Below, piece by piece: positions 8,648 through 18,039 of a stretch of DNA of 64,000 nucleotides (position 1 is its first letter; each line of letters opens with the position of its first letter). The stretch spans positions 992,001 to 1,056,000 of the forward strand of contig NZ_CP033897.1 of NCBI RefSeq assembly GCF_003813985.1, in the 5' to 3' direction. The stretch comes from Corynebacterium gerontici. GTDB lineage: Bacteria; Actinomycetota; Actinomycetes; Mycobacteriales; Mycobacteriaceae. Below the pieces are notes generated by a model that saw only the letters and a program-made list of their open reading frames with translations, did no database searches and had not been told where the DNA came from. The position numbers were made by a program, and so were the translations under genes.

Positions 8648-9505
8648 ATGAGCAACAAGACCCCCGATCGAGCAAGCGACTTTGATGACATCCCCACCTA
8701 TGGCGATGATCAAAACACCACCATTTACCGACGTGCAGGACGAGTAGCGCCTCAAAACATTGAGCCGGAGCCAACCCAGGTTTTCGAGCGAGAGCCCGTA
8801 GACCGTAGTGCGCCCCTCGCGTCCGACGCGCCTGTCGAGCCTTACGCAGATCAAGACTATGCGCCCACCGGCGCCAATCCAGCAGTACCGGCTGCAGCTT
8901 CCACCACCTACCAGTCCGCGGAACACAGTGAGGTAGTAGCTACCGAAACTGAAGTTGAGCAGGCTGCCGCATTGGGCGCGTCCGAGGGAGCCAAGCGCGG
9001 GACCATCGATTTTGGCTTGCTTCTTCTCAGAGTCGTGCTCGCGGCATGGCTGCTGTTTGATTCCATCACCGTATTCTTTGGCATCGGCGGGCGCGGGCTG
9101 GGTTCGCTCGAAAACGATTTCGGCGCCTACGTGTACCCGAACTTACTGTCCATCGCGATTCCTACCGTCGAATTGGCAGCGGGGGTGTTCCTGCTCTTTG
9201 GTCTGCTTACCCCAATCGCGGCAGCTTTGGCGACGGTGGCGACCTCGTTTTTGTTCCTGCACCAGGTATTCCTGGCAAATGGTGAGGCCTTTGCCTCAGC
9301 AAAGGACACGCTGTTCTTCTACGCTCTGCTCGCGGCCATTTCCGTGGTGGTGCAATTCACGGGCCCCGGCATTATCTCGCTTGATACCAGCCGCTCCTGG
9401 GCACGTCGCCCGTTGGCAAGCTCCTGGTTCTTTGTGATCGCTGCAATAGCGGGAGCCATCGCACTGTGGTGGTTTGGTGCAGCGGTGAATCCAATCCAAC
9501 AATAA
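8648..9505 (+). CDS. DoxX-family membrane protein with long acidic N-terminus
   Basis: 285 residues. Residues 1-115 are hydrophilic, Pro/Ala/Glu-rich and probably disordered and cytoplasmic. Residues about 120-280 carry four hydrophobic helices of the DoxX/DoxD type (LLLLRVVLAAWLLFDS; IPTVELAAGVFLLFGLL; AALATVATSFLFLHQVF; PLASSWFFVIAAIAGAIALW). DoxX relatives act in membrane redox or oxidative-stress complexes, but no specific function can be assigned. A strong bidirectional terminator separates it from convergent ilvD. Confidence 0.8.
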   Translation: MSNKTPDRASDFDDIPTYGDDQNTTIYRRAGRVAPQNIEPEPTQVFEREPVDRSAPLASDAPVEPYADQDYAPTGANPAVPAAASTTYQSAEHSEVVATETEVEQAAALGASEGAKRGTIDFGLLLLRVVLAAWLLFDSITVFFGIGGRGLGSLENDFGAYVYPNLLSIAIPTVELAAGVFLLFGLLTPIAAALATVATSFLFLHQVFLANGEAFASAKDTLFFYALLAAISVVVQFTGPGIISLDTSRSWARRPLASSWFFVIAAIAGAIALWWFGAAVNPIQQ

Positions 9506-9535
9506 AAAGAAGCGCCCCTCGGGGCGCTTCTTTTT
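9504..9535. terminator. Bidirectional terminator between DoxX gene and ilvD
   Basis: AAAAAGAAGCGCCCC / GGGCGCTTCTTTTT forms a long near-perfect palindrome with A/T tails on both sides, so it can serve both convergent genes. Confidence 0.9.
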
Positions 9536-9539
9536 GCTC

Positions 9540-11378
9540 TTAATCCACCTGGCGCACAGCACCTTTATCGGCAGACGTTGCCATCTTCGCGTAGGCGCGA
9601 AGCGCCTTGCTCACCTGTCGCTCACGGTTCGGGGTCCACGGCTTATCGCTGTTGTTCATGGCGTCGCGGCGCGCTGCAATGACTGAATCTTCGAGATCAA
9701 GCGATAGCACACGGTTGTGGATGTCGATGGTGATTGGGTCGCCATCCTGCACAAGTCCAATCAGGCCGCCATGAGCCGCTTCCGGCGACATATGGCCCAC
9801 GGAAAGTCCCGAGGTGCCGCCCGAGAAACGCCCATCGGTGATGAGGGCACACGCTTTACCAAGCCCAGCGCCTTTCAAGAACGAGGTGGGGTGGAGCATC
9901 TCCTGCATGCCGGGGCCACCCGCAGGGCCTTCGTAGCGAATGACCACTACATCACCCGGCGACACTTCCTTGTTCAGGATCTTCGATACCGCTTCTTCTT
10001 GGCTTTCACACACCAAGGCGGGGCCCGTGAATTTCCAAAGCTCTTCTTCCACGCCGGCGGACTTGACCACAGCGCCGTCGGGGGCAAGGTTGCCGCGCAG
10101 GATCACCAGGCCGCCGTCTGCAGAAAAAGCGTGATCGACAGAGTGGATGCATCCATGTTCTTGGTCAGTATCCAGAGACTCCCATCGATTCGATTGCGAG
10201 AAAGCCTCGGTGGTGCGCACGCCCCCAGGAGCTGCGTGGAAGAGCTCGAGCGCTTCATCGCTCGCCTTTCCGCCGCGGATGTCCCATTCACCGAGCCATT
10301 CATCCACATTAGAGTGGGAGATGGTGTGGACGTTGGTCTCCAATAGGCCTTTACGGTGCAATTCGCCCAAGATGGCGGGGATGCCCCCGGCGCGGTGCAC
10401 ATCTTCGATGTGATAGCTTCCGTTCGGCGCGACTTTCGAGATGCAAGGAATGCGATAGGACAATTCGTCGATATCGCTGAGATCGAAATCTACTTCGCCT
10501 TCTTGCGCCGCGGCGAGCGTGTGCAGCACCGTATTGGTTGAGCCACCCATTGCCATGTCCAAAGCCATGGCATTGAGGAATGACTCCTTCGTGGCGACGC
10601 TTCGGGGCAGGACCGATGCGTCCTCTTCACCGTAGTAGCGTTCACACAACTTCACGATCATGCTGCCCGCTTGTTCAAACAACGCCTTGCGTGCGGTATG
10701 CGTTGCAAGAGTCGTGCCGTTTCCCGGCAATGAAAGACCCAGGGCTTCAGTCAGGCAGTTCATGGAGTTGGCCGTGAACATGCCCGAGCACGATCCGCAG
10801 GTGGGGCATGCGGATGCCTCAATGCTTTGGAGATCCGCGTCGCTGATCGCGTCATTCGCGGAGGCGGTAATTGCAGTGATGAGATCGGTGGGGGTGGACG
10901 CAACGCCGTCAACCACGACCGCCTTGCCCGCCTCCATTGGGCCACCGGAAACGAAAATTGAGGGGATGTTCAACCGCATGGCGGCGTTGAGCATGCCGGG
11001 TGTAATCTTGTCGCAGTTCGAGATGCACACCATCGCGTCGGCGGTATGCGCGTTCACCATGTACTCGACTGAGTCCGCAATGATCTCGCGCGAAGGAAGC
11101 GAGTAGAGCATGCCACCGTGCCCCATGGCAATGCCGTCATCGACAGCGATGGTGTTGAACTCTTTTGGCACACCGCCGGCTGCACGCACGGCGTTTGCCA
11201 CGATGTCGCCCACATTTTTCAAATGTACGTGGCCGGGGACAAACTGGGTATAAGAATTAACGATTGCCACGATGGGCTTGCCAAATTCGTGTTCCTGCGT
11301 GCCTGTTGCCCGCCAGAGCGCTCGCGCGCCGGATGCATTCCGGCCTACGGTGGTGACTTTTGATCGGAGAGGAATCAT
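9540..11378 (-). CDS. ilvD: Dihydroxy-acid dehydratase
   Basis: 612 residues, full length. It dehydrates 2,3-dihydroxy-isovalerate and 2,3-dihydroxy-3-methylvalerate in valine, leucine and isoleucine synthesis. Iron-sulfur ligands are visible as Cys in [10 protein letters not shown] and in [19 protein letters not shown]. The C-terminal [19 protein letters not shown] motif of IlvD/Edd enzymes is intact. It overlaps the upstream PH-domain gene by 4 bp, so mscCG-PH-ilvD may be cotranscribed. It lies on the opposite strand from ilvBNC. Confidence 0.97.
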   Translation of the reverse strand: MIPLRSKVTTVGRNASGARALWRATGTQEHEFGKPIVAIVNSYTQFVPGHVHLKNVGDIVANAVRAAGGVPKEFNTIAVDDGIAMGHGGMLYSLPSREIIADSVEYMVNAHTADAMVCISNCDKITPGMLNAAMRLNIPSIFVSGGPMEAGKAVVVDGVASTPTDLITAITASANDAISDADLQSIEASACPTCGSCSGMFTANSMNCLTEALGLSLPGNGTTLATHTARKALFEQAGSMIVKLCERYYGEEDASVLPRSVATKESFLNAMALDMAMGGSTNTVLHTLAAAQEGEVDFDLSDIDELSYRIPCISKVAPNGSYHIEDVHRAGGIPAILGELHRKGLLETNVHTISHSNVDEWLGEWDIRGGKASDEALELFHAAPGGVRTTEAFSQSNRWESLDTDQEHGCIHSVDHAFSADGGLVILRGNLAPDGAVVKSAGVEEELWKFTGPALVCESQEEAVSKILNKEVSPGDVVVIRYEGPAGGPGMQEMLHPTSFLKGAGLGKACALITDGRFSGGTSGLSVGHMSPEAAHGGLIGLVQDGDPITIDIHNRVLSLDLEDSVIAARRDAMNNSDKPWTPNRERQVSKALRAYAKMATSADKGAVRQVD

Positions 11379-11908
11379 GCTTCGTCCTTTGCTTCTCGAC
11401 GTTGCCCTGCGGCCCCTTGCTTCGTGGCCTCGTAGTGTGCGTATTCTTCCTTGGTCATGAGTACCTGGCGGCCGTCCTTATGGACCACCGTGACCTTCTC
11501 GTCGGCTGCCTTTCGCCCGGCGCTCAGCACGTCGCTGATGCGTCCACGTGACGCCGCTTCGAGCTTAGGAAGGGAGGTGAAGGAAACCGCTGGCAAAACA
11601 AACGGATCTCCTTCATTGCGCTGGAGTACCGTCTTGGATCCCTGGAAACCGATACCTTGAATTTCCTCCCAGGTGGCAGACTGCTTGCCTTTGAAGAGGT
11701 AATGGGCGGTGATGCCTCGTTCCGACACCACAGTTTTTGCCTTGAACACCCAGATGATGAACAACACGGGAAAGATCATCACCCAGCCCAAAAGGAGCGG
11801 TTTGGCGCTAATGCCGATGAGCAGGATGCAGATCATGATGCCCGCTGCGAGCAGGTGTGTGCGATCCGGTTTAAATTCTTGAGTTGCTGGCTGTGCTTGC
11901 TCGCTCAT
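11375..11908 (-). CDS. Membrane PH-domain protein (bPH6 / Cfp6-like)
   Basis: 177 residues. Two adjacent hydrophobic helices (about residues 20-55) are followed by a bacterial PH-like domain ([20 protein letters not shown], then WEEIQGIGF) and a charged C-terminal tail. This matches actinobacterial low-molecular-weight antigen 6-type proteins, whose function is unknown. The ATG at 11908 is preferred over an upstream in-frame TTG. It sits between the mscCG-like gene (12-bp gap) and ilvD (4-bp overlap), an arrangement I recall from C. glutamicum as well. Confidence 0.75.
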   Translation of the reverse strand: MSEQAQPATQEFKPDRTHLLAAGIMICILLIGISAKPLLLGWVMIFPVLFIIWVFKAKTVVSERGITAHYLFKGKQSATWEEIQGIGFQGSKTVLQRNEGDPFVLPAVSFTSLPKLEAASRGRISDVLSAGRKAADEKVTVVHKDGRQVLMTKEEYAHYEATKQGAAGQRREAKDEA

Positions 11909-11920
11909 AACCAAAGGATT

Positions 11921-13306
11921 CTAGCGCAGCACGTCCAAAGGACTTTCTTCCGTGCTTTCGGGGGTACTGGTGGTGGGTTCGGGGGAGTTACTTGGAACCT
12001 GGCTGCTCGGTACTGGGGTTTGTGTATTTTCAGGCACCGCCGTGGTGGTGTTTGGCACGGGGGTGGGAGTTTGAGGAGTACTGCGCGCGGGGCTCGGTGG
12101 CTCACTGGAACTTTGGAAGCGCTCTGGCGCCAATATCCCAACTGAACCGTCGTAGTTCTTATCGTCGGGGGACCAGGTCAGACCCTTGAAGATGAGGAGC
12201 ACAACAAGTCCCCCGAGCAGCATGGCCGTAGAGAGTCGAGTTTTGCCGCCGCCGGTAATTACTCTGCGCCAGCCGGTGTACGGCTGGATTTCGTTGTAGC
12301 GCGTCAGTGAGACCGTGGCGTCATCTTCGTTCGCTGGGTCTTCGTGTCCCTCAACTCGTTCCAGAGAGTTCTGCACGCTTTGCTGTGGGTGGGAATCAGA
12401 TGACTCACTTGGGGTTTGCGCGTTTTCAGCGGTTTGGAAGTCTTCAGCGAATGCGCCGCTAAGCGTCGGTGCGGATCCGTATTCGCGCCAGAATTCGTTG
12501 ATGATCTCGGTGCGGATGGCACGTTCGACGAACCACTGGGTGCCGGGTTGAACTTGCACAACGAAGCGCATGTCCGCCGTCCACGGCATGCCAACGGTTG
12601 ACGGCGGATTCACGGCAAGATTGGGGTGGACGTCCAACTCGCCCATTACCTTTTCGGCAACCTCTGGTTGCTTCAGTGCAATTTGTGCAGCTTGCCCGGC
12701 CCTGTCGATTGCCTCATAGATTGAGTGGGATCCGAGCAGTGGAACGGAGACTTTGCACACTGCCTTCGACCAATAATTCGAGCTATTGACGCAGACACCG
12801 GCCTTTGAATTGGGCACGATGACTGTTTCTTCCGCCAGTGTTCGGATTCGGGTGGCGCGCATGGTGATTTGGATGACGGTGCCTTCAACTGTGGCTGCTC
12901 CACCTTCGAAGCGGACCCAGTCCCCGACGCCGAATTGGCGCTCGCTGAGGATGAAAAATCCGGCGAGGAAGTCGGCGATGATGGATTGGGCACCTAAACC
13001 AATGGCTGCAGATGCCGCAGTAGCAGGAATTGCCGCGCCAGCGAGTGAAAAGCCGAGTTGCTGAAGGATGAACACAAACAGCACGAAATAGGCAACGAGT
13101 TGGGCGATGTAGACGGCAACACCGGCAAAAGCCAGGTGAGTCTTCGATTCTTTGTCGTTCTGATCGATTACCTTTCTTTCCACGATGCGCATGGCGAGGC
13201 GACCTGCTCGAGGCACGAGGAACAACAGGATGATCAGCATCCCGAGGTCGAATCCGGTATCGACCATCCAGATCCAGAATTTCTGTAGAAGATAAGTCAG
13301 CGGCAT
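11921..13306 (-). CDS. mscCG: MscS-type mechanosensitive channel, MscCG-like glutamate exporter
   Basis: 461 residues. Three N-terminal transmembrane helices (about 15-35, 60-82, 88-120) include the pore helix AASAAIGLGAQSIIADFLAGF and are followed by the MscS beta domain (VGDWVRFEGG; EETVIVPNSKAGVCVNSS). The C-terminal extension, a variable linker, a fourth hydrophobic helix (about 358-375) and a Pro/Ser/Thr-rich tail, is the hallmark of C. glutamicum MscCG, the channel that releases glutamate under membrane stress. Position next to ilvB also matches. A TATAGT box 7 bases before the ATG suggests a leaderless transcript. Confidence 0.88.
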   Translation of the reverse strand: MPLTYLLQKFWIWMVDTGFDLGMLIILLFLVPRAGRLAMRIVERKVIDQNDKESKTHLAFAGVAVYIAQLVAYFVLFVFILQQLGFSLAGAAIPATAASAAIGLGAQSIIADFLAGFFILSERQFGVGDWVRFEGGAATVEGTVIQITMRATRIRTLAEETVIVPNSKAGVCVNSSNYWSKAVCKVSVPLLGSHSIYEAIDRAGQAAQIALKQPEVAEKVMGELDVHPNLAVNPPSTVGMPWTADMRFVVQVQPGTQWFVERAIRTEIINEFWREYGSAPTLSGAFAEDFQTAENAQTPSESSDSHPQQSVQNSLERVEGHEDPANEDDATVSLTRYNEIQPYTGWRRVITGGGKTRLSTAMLLGGLVVLLIFKGLTWSPDDKNYDGSVGILAPERFQSSSEPPSPARSTPQTPTPVPNTTTAVPENTQTPVPSSQVPSNSPEPTTSTPESTEESPLDVLR

Positions 13307-13313
13307 GAGCCCG

Positions 13314-13319
13314 ACTATA
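13314..13319 (-). promoter_or_regulatory. -10 box of mscCG-like gene, leaderless arrangement
   Basis: On the minus strand TATAGT ends 7 bases before the ATG at 13306. Confidence 0.55.
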
Positions 13320-13427
13320 ACCCCGCTAAAGACGGCCCGGGGGTAGCCTGGATCACGTTTTGTCCACGTGGGACGCGGTCCAGGGGGTAGTCCTGGGGGA
13401 GGAATCTTGCACTGCGGTGCGGCTGTG

Positions 13428-13433
13428 TAAAAT
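13428..13433 (+). promoter_or_regulatory. -10 box of the ilvBNC leader transcript
   Basis: TAAAAT ends 7 bases before the GTG of the leader peptide at 13441, so transcription should begin at the leader start codon. Confidence 0.65.
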
Positions 13434-13440
13434 GACCTTC

Positions 13441-13488
13441 GTGAACATTCTTCGACTTGTAGTAATTACCGAACGGCGCCTGCCGTAG
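13441..13488 (+). CDS. ilvBNC leader peptide (attenuator)
   Basis: A 15-codon ORF starting with GTG encodes MNILRLVVITERRLP. It is the same length as, and closely similar to, the C. glutamicum ilvB leader peptide as I remember it (MTIIRLVVVTARRLP). The run Leu-Val-Val-Ile supplies the branched-chain regulatory codons and lies in the 5' arm of a pairing element (13453-13462 with 13493-13502). No ribosome binding site precedes it. Ribosome stalling at scarce Val/Leu/Ile-tRNA should prevent the downstream terminator from forming. Confidence 0.88.
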   Translation: MNILRLVVITERRLP

Positions 13489-13547
13489 CGGCCTGCAAGT
13501 CGTAACGCCAGACGCCCTCGCCAGCACAAGCTGAAGCGGGGGTTTTG
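13453..13547 (+). promoter_or_regulatory. ilvBNC transcription attenuator
   Basis: Pause stem: CGACTTGTAG (13453-13462) pairs with CTGCAAGTCG (13493-13502). Terminator stem: CCCTCGCCAGC (13515-13525) pairs with GCTG-AA-GCGGGGG (13529-13542), followed by TTTT. The 5' pause arm overlaps the leader peptide's Leu-Val codons. About 55 bases separate the terminator from the ilvB start. Confidence 0.85.
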
Positions 13548-13600
13548 TCGTTTGATCAGGGTGCTCACCTACACCGAAATGTGAGAAGGAGCTTGAAGTC

Positions 13601-15457
13601 GTGGCAGCCCCAAACAAGCCCACAACACCGAGTCCGGCATTACTTGCCGCACGTCGGAAAGCACAGCAACCCCAAAAGATGACCGGCGCCGAGGCTGTGG
13701 TGCGTTCCCTGGAGGAACTGGGCACCGACATGGTCTTCGGTCTGCCAGGCGGCGCGGTGCTCCCGCTTTATGACGCCTTGTACGAGGCGGAGAATTTGCG
13801 CCACGTCCTTGTTCGTCACGAACAAGGGGCGGGCCATGCGGCAACGGGATATGCGCAGGTTACTGGCCGTGTCGGCGTATGTATCGCTACATCCGGGCCG
13901 GGCGCTACCAACTTGGTCACGCCCATTGCTGATGCCTACCTCGATTCGGTACCTCTGGTGGCGATTACTGGTCAGGTTGGGCGAAGCCTCCTCGGATCGG
14001 ATGCGTTCCAGGAGGCGGATGTGCGTGGCATTACCATGCCGGTGACGAAGCACAATTTCATGATCACCTCCCCGGACGAGATTCCGCAGGCGATTGCCGA
14101 GGCTTTCCACTTGGCGAGCACCGGCAGGCCGGGCCCGGTGCTTGTAGATATCCCGAAAGATATCCAGGCCATGGAGATGGAGTTCCAGTGGCCCCCGACC
14201 ATTGACTTGCCCGGCTACCGTCCCGTGCTCACTCCGCACAATCGCCCCATCGAGCAAGCTGCCCGCATGATCGCTGAATCTCAGCGACCGGTGCTCTATA
14301 TCGGCGGCGGTGTGATTAAAGCGAATGCCTCGGAGGAGCTCAAGGAACTCGCTGAGCACATGGGGATTCCAGTGGTGACCACGCTCATGGCGTTAGGTGC
14401 CTTCCCGGATTCTCACGAGCTGCACATGGGCATGCCTGGTATGCACGGCTCGGTGCCCGCGGTGGGGGCGATGCAGCGTTCCGATCTGCTCATTACTATT
14501 GGCGCGCGTTTTGACGATCGCGTCACCGGTGCCGTCGATAGTTTCGCGCCGGATGCCAAGGTGATTCATGCAGATATTGATCCGGCAGAAATTGGCAAGA
14601 TCCGCGTTGCCGATGTTCCGATCGTCGGTGACGCCGCCGAGGTCTTACGTGCACTACTCGAGACCTCGAAACAATTGGATCTGAAGCCGCCGAAGATTGA
14701 TCGCTGGCGCAAGTACCTAGCCAATTTGAAAGAAAAGTTCCCCCGCGGGTGGGATGAGAGCGATGACGGGTTGTTGGAGCCCCAGGCAGTTATCCGCGCG
14801 ATCGCGCAACATTCCGCCGAGGACGCGATTTATTGCGCCGGAGTTGGCCAGCACCAAATGTGGTGCGCGCAATTCCTCGACTTTGAGCAACCACGCAAGT
14901 GGCTCAACTCAGGTGGCCTTGGCACGATGGGCTACAGCGTTCCTGCGGCAATGGGGGCCAAGGCGGGTGCGCCGGATACCGAGGTGTGGGCCATTGATGG
15001 CGACGGCTGTTTCCAGATGACGAATCAGGAGCTCACCACCTGCACGGTTGAGGGATTCCCCATCAAGATTGCCGTGATTAACAATGGCAACTTGGGCATG
15101 GTTCGTCAGTGGCAGACGCTGTTCTACAACGGTCACTATTCCAACACGAAGTTGCGCGAGCAGGATCATTACATGCCGGACTTCGTAGGGCTAGCGGAGG
15201 CACAGGGTTGCGTTGCCATTCGTGTGACCAAGGAGGAAGAGATCGTTCCCGCGATTGAAAAGGCACGCTCGATCAACGATCGGCCTGTGTTGATCGACTT
15301 CATCGTCGGTCAGGACGCCCAGGTGTGGCCGATGGTGGCCGCAGGTAACTCCAACTCTGAGATTGAGTATGCGCGCGATTTGCGCCCGCTTTTCGACGAC
15401 GAAGAGTCCGCAGCAGTAGAACTGTCCGAAATCGACGACGCCATCGAGCAAGCCTAG
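13601..15457 (+). CDS. ilvB: Acetolactate synthase large (catalytic) subunit
   Basis: 618 residues. A ThDP/FAD-dependent enzyme that makes acetolactate and acetohydroxybutyrate, the first common step of branched-chain amino-acid synthesis. The catalytic glutamate is in the segment [17 protein letters not shown]. The ThDP/Mg motif runs from GDGCFQM to [14 protein letters not shown]. The start is GTG at 13601 with an upstream AGAAGGAG. It is the first structural gene of ilvBN(C) and is controlled by the leader attenuator. Confidence 0.97.
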   Translation: MAAPNKPTTPSPALLAARRKAQQPQKMTGAEAVVRSLEELGTDMVFGLPGGAVLPLYDALYEAENLRHVLVRHEQGAGHAATGYAQVTGRVGVCIATSGPGATNLVTPIADAYLDSVPLVAITGQVGRSLLGSDAFQEADVRGITMPVTKHNFMITSPDEIPQAIAEAFHLASTGRPGPVLVDIPKDIQAMEMEFQWPPTIDLPGYRPVLTPHNRPIEQAARMIAESQRPVLYIGGGVIKANASEELKELAEHMGIPVVTTLMALGAFPDSHELHMGMPGMHGSVPAVGAMQRSDLLITIGARFDDRVTGAVDSFAPDAKVIHADIDPAEIGKIRVADVPIVGDAAEVLRALLETSKQLDLKPPKIDRWRKYLANLKEKFPRGWDESDDGLLEPQAVIRAIAQHSAEDAIYCAGVGQHQMWCAQFLDFEQPRKWLNSGGLGTMGYSVPAAMGAKAGAPDTEVWAIDGDGCFQMTNQELTTCTVEGFPIKIAVINNGNLGMVRQWQTLFYNGHYSNTKLREQDHYMPDFVGLAEAQGCVAIRVTKEEEIVPAIEKARSINDRPVLIDFIVGQDAQVWPMVAAGNSNSEIEYARDLRPLFDDEESAAVELSEIDDAIEQA

Positions 15458-15470
15458 GAGGGCGGATCAC

Positions 15471-15989
15471 ATGACAAATCCAGAAGTTTCCAGGCATATT
15501 CTTTCGGTACTGGTGAAAGACTCCGATGGCATCATCTCTCGCGTGGCGGCCATGTTCTCGCGGCGTGGTTTTAGCCTGGTGTCCATCGTTTCGGGCATTA
15601 CTGAACAGCCAGGGATCAATAGGCTTACTATCGTGGCGGATGCTGACGAAAACACTATCGAGCAGATTACGAAGCAGCTCAATAAGTTGGTACCTGTTTT
15701 GAAGGTGGTGCGCCTTGATCAGGACACGACGGTTGCACGCGGCCTCATGATGGTGAAAGTTTCCGCGGATGCCAACAATCGCCCGCAGGTCGTTGACGCA
15801 GCGAACATCTTCCGCGCGCGTGTGGTCGACGTAGCCCCGGAATCGGTGGTGATTGAAGCCACCGGAACGAAGGGGAAGCTCAGGGCACTCTTGGACGTAT
15901 TGGAGCCCTTCGGTATTCGCGAACTGATATCTTCTGGCCAGATTGCGCTTTCCCGCGGTCCGAAGACAATGGCTCCGGGAAACCGGTAA
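15471..15989 (+). CDS. ilvN: Acetolactate synthase small regulatory subunit
   Basis: 172 residues. The N-terminal ACT domain (HILSVLVKDSDGIISRVAAMF, then SRRGFSLVSI) binds valine and confers feedback control on IlvB. The C-terminal domain (VVDVAPESVVIEATGTKGKL) is the usual ALS small-subunit tail. The gene follows ilvB by 13 bp with a strong ribosome site (GGAGGGCGG). It is full length. Confidence 0.96.
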   Translation: MTNPEVSRHILSVLVKDSDGIISRVAAMFSRRGFSLVSIVSGITEQPGINRLTIVADADENTIEQITKQLNKLVPVLKVVRLDQDTTVARGLMMVKVSADANNRPQVVDAANIFRARVVDVAPESVVIEATGTKGKLRALLDVLEPFGIRELISSGQIALSRGPKTMAPGNR

Positions 15990-16000
15990 GAATCCCATAA

Positions 16001-17092
<1,092 letters not shown>

Positions 17093-17135
17093 ACCCGTAT
17101 TTTCATTAAGGGTTCAATAAGTGTGTCATTGGCGC

Positions 17136-17141
17136 TACACT
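17136..17141 (+). promoter_or_regulatory. -10 box of cation-efflux gene, leaderless arrangement
   Basis: TACACT ends 6 bases before ATG 17148, with no Shine-Dalgarno sequence. Confidence 0.55.
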
Positions 17142-17147
17142 AGCGCT

Positions 17148-18029
17148 ATGCATACCCACGAACACCACGGTGGCGCGAAATCCCTCAGCCTAGCGTTGGG
17201 GGTGACCGCCACCATTTTCTTTGTGGAACTTATCGGTGGCGCGCTCGCTGGTTCGCTCGCGCTGATGTCGGATGCTATGCATATGCTCTCGGACTCCACA
17301 GGTCTCGTGGTGGCTCTGGTTGCAACACTGATTGCTCGGCGAGCGGCGGATGCCAAATCGACCTACGGTTACAAAAGGCTAGAAGTATTCGCCGCCATGC
17401 TGAATGCGGCGACAGTGGTGGGAGTCTCCATTTGGATTGTCCTGGAAGCATTCCACCGACTGGGGGATGGGATCCAAGTAGACGCCGGCACCACCTTGAT
17501 CATCGGCGTGATCGGATTAGTCGCCAATGTGCTCAGCGCCTCGGTATTGCACCGCGACAAAGACCAAAACTTGAACGTCGAGGGTGCGTACCTCCACGTG
17601 CTGGTCGACCTCTTCGGCTCGATTGCGGTGATCGTGTCCTCGGCATTGATGATGCTCGGATGGATGTGGGCAGATACTGTGGCCTCGCTCATGATTGCTG
17701 CGCTGATTTTTCCGCGAGCTGTGCAGTTGCTGATGAAGTCCATGAACGTGCTGATGGAGCGGGTGCCTTCTGATGTTGATCTGGCCAGCATCGAGCAGCG
17801 TATGCTGGAGATTCGGGGCGTGGAGGCGATCCACGATCTGCATGTATGGAGCCTCGATGGAAATGAGGCGTTGGCAACCTGCCACGTGGTCGTCGAAAAG
17901 CATATGGGCGATTGTGGGATATTAGACAGCGTACAAGCGGCGCTGAAAGAGCAGGGTGTGGGGCATTCCACCATACAAATTGAGCTTTCGCAGCATCGCT
18001 CGCACGAGGATGTGTGCCAACCCCGCTAA
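17148..18029 (+). CDS. czcD: Cation diffusion facilitator (Zn/Co/Cd exporter)
   Basis: 293 residues. A CDF-family proton antiporter with a His-rich N-terminus (MHTHEHHGG), six hydrophobic helices, the metal-site motifs SDAMHMLSDSTG (helix 2) and HVLVDLFGS (helix 5), and a C-terminal cytoplasmic metal-sensing domain (VEAIHDLHVWSLDGNEA). The start at 17148 is fixed by the -10 box. C. glutamicum also has a cation-efflux gene downstream of ilvC. Metal specificity (Zn2+ most likely) is inferred from the family. Confidence 0.92.
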   Translation: MHTHEHHGGAKSLSLALGVTATIFFVELIGGALAGSLALMSDAMHMLSDSTGLVVALVATLIARRAADAKSTYGYKRLEVFAAMLNAATVVGVSIWIVLEAFHRLGDGIQVDAGTTLIIGVIGLVANVLSASVLHRDKDQNLNVEGAYLHVLVDLFGSIAVIVSSALMMLGWMWADTVASLMIAALIFPRAVQLLMKSMNVLMERVPSDVDLASIEQRMLEIRGVEAIHDLHVWSLDGNEALATCHVVVEKHMGDCGILDSVQAALKEQGVGHSTIQIELSQHRSHEDVCQPR

Positions 18030-18032
18030 ACT
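18027..18032 (+). promoter_or_regulatory. -10 box of DUF262 gene, leaderless arrangement
   Basis: TAAACT overlaps the czcD stop codon and ends 7 bases before ATG 18040. Confidence 0.5.
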
Positions 18033-18039
18033 CGGTCGC

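Noticed and set aside
17093..17125. Terminator after ilvC
   Set aside because: Only a 5-bp AACCC/GGGTT pairing with a long loop and a weak T run. Not convincing.
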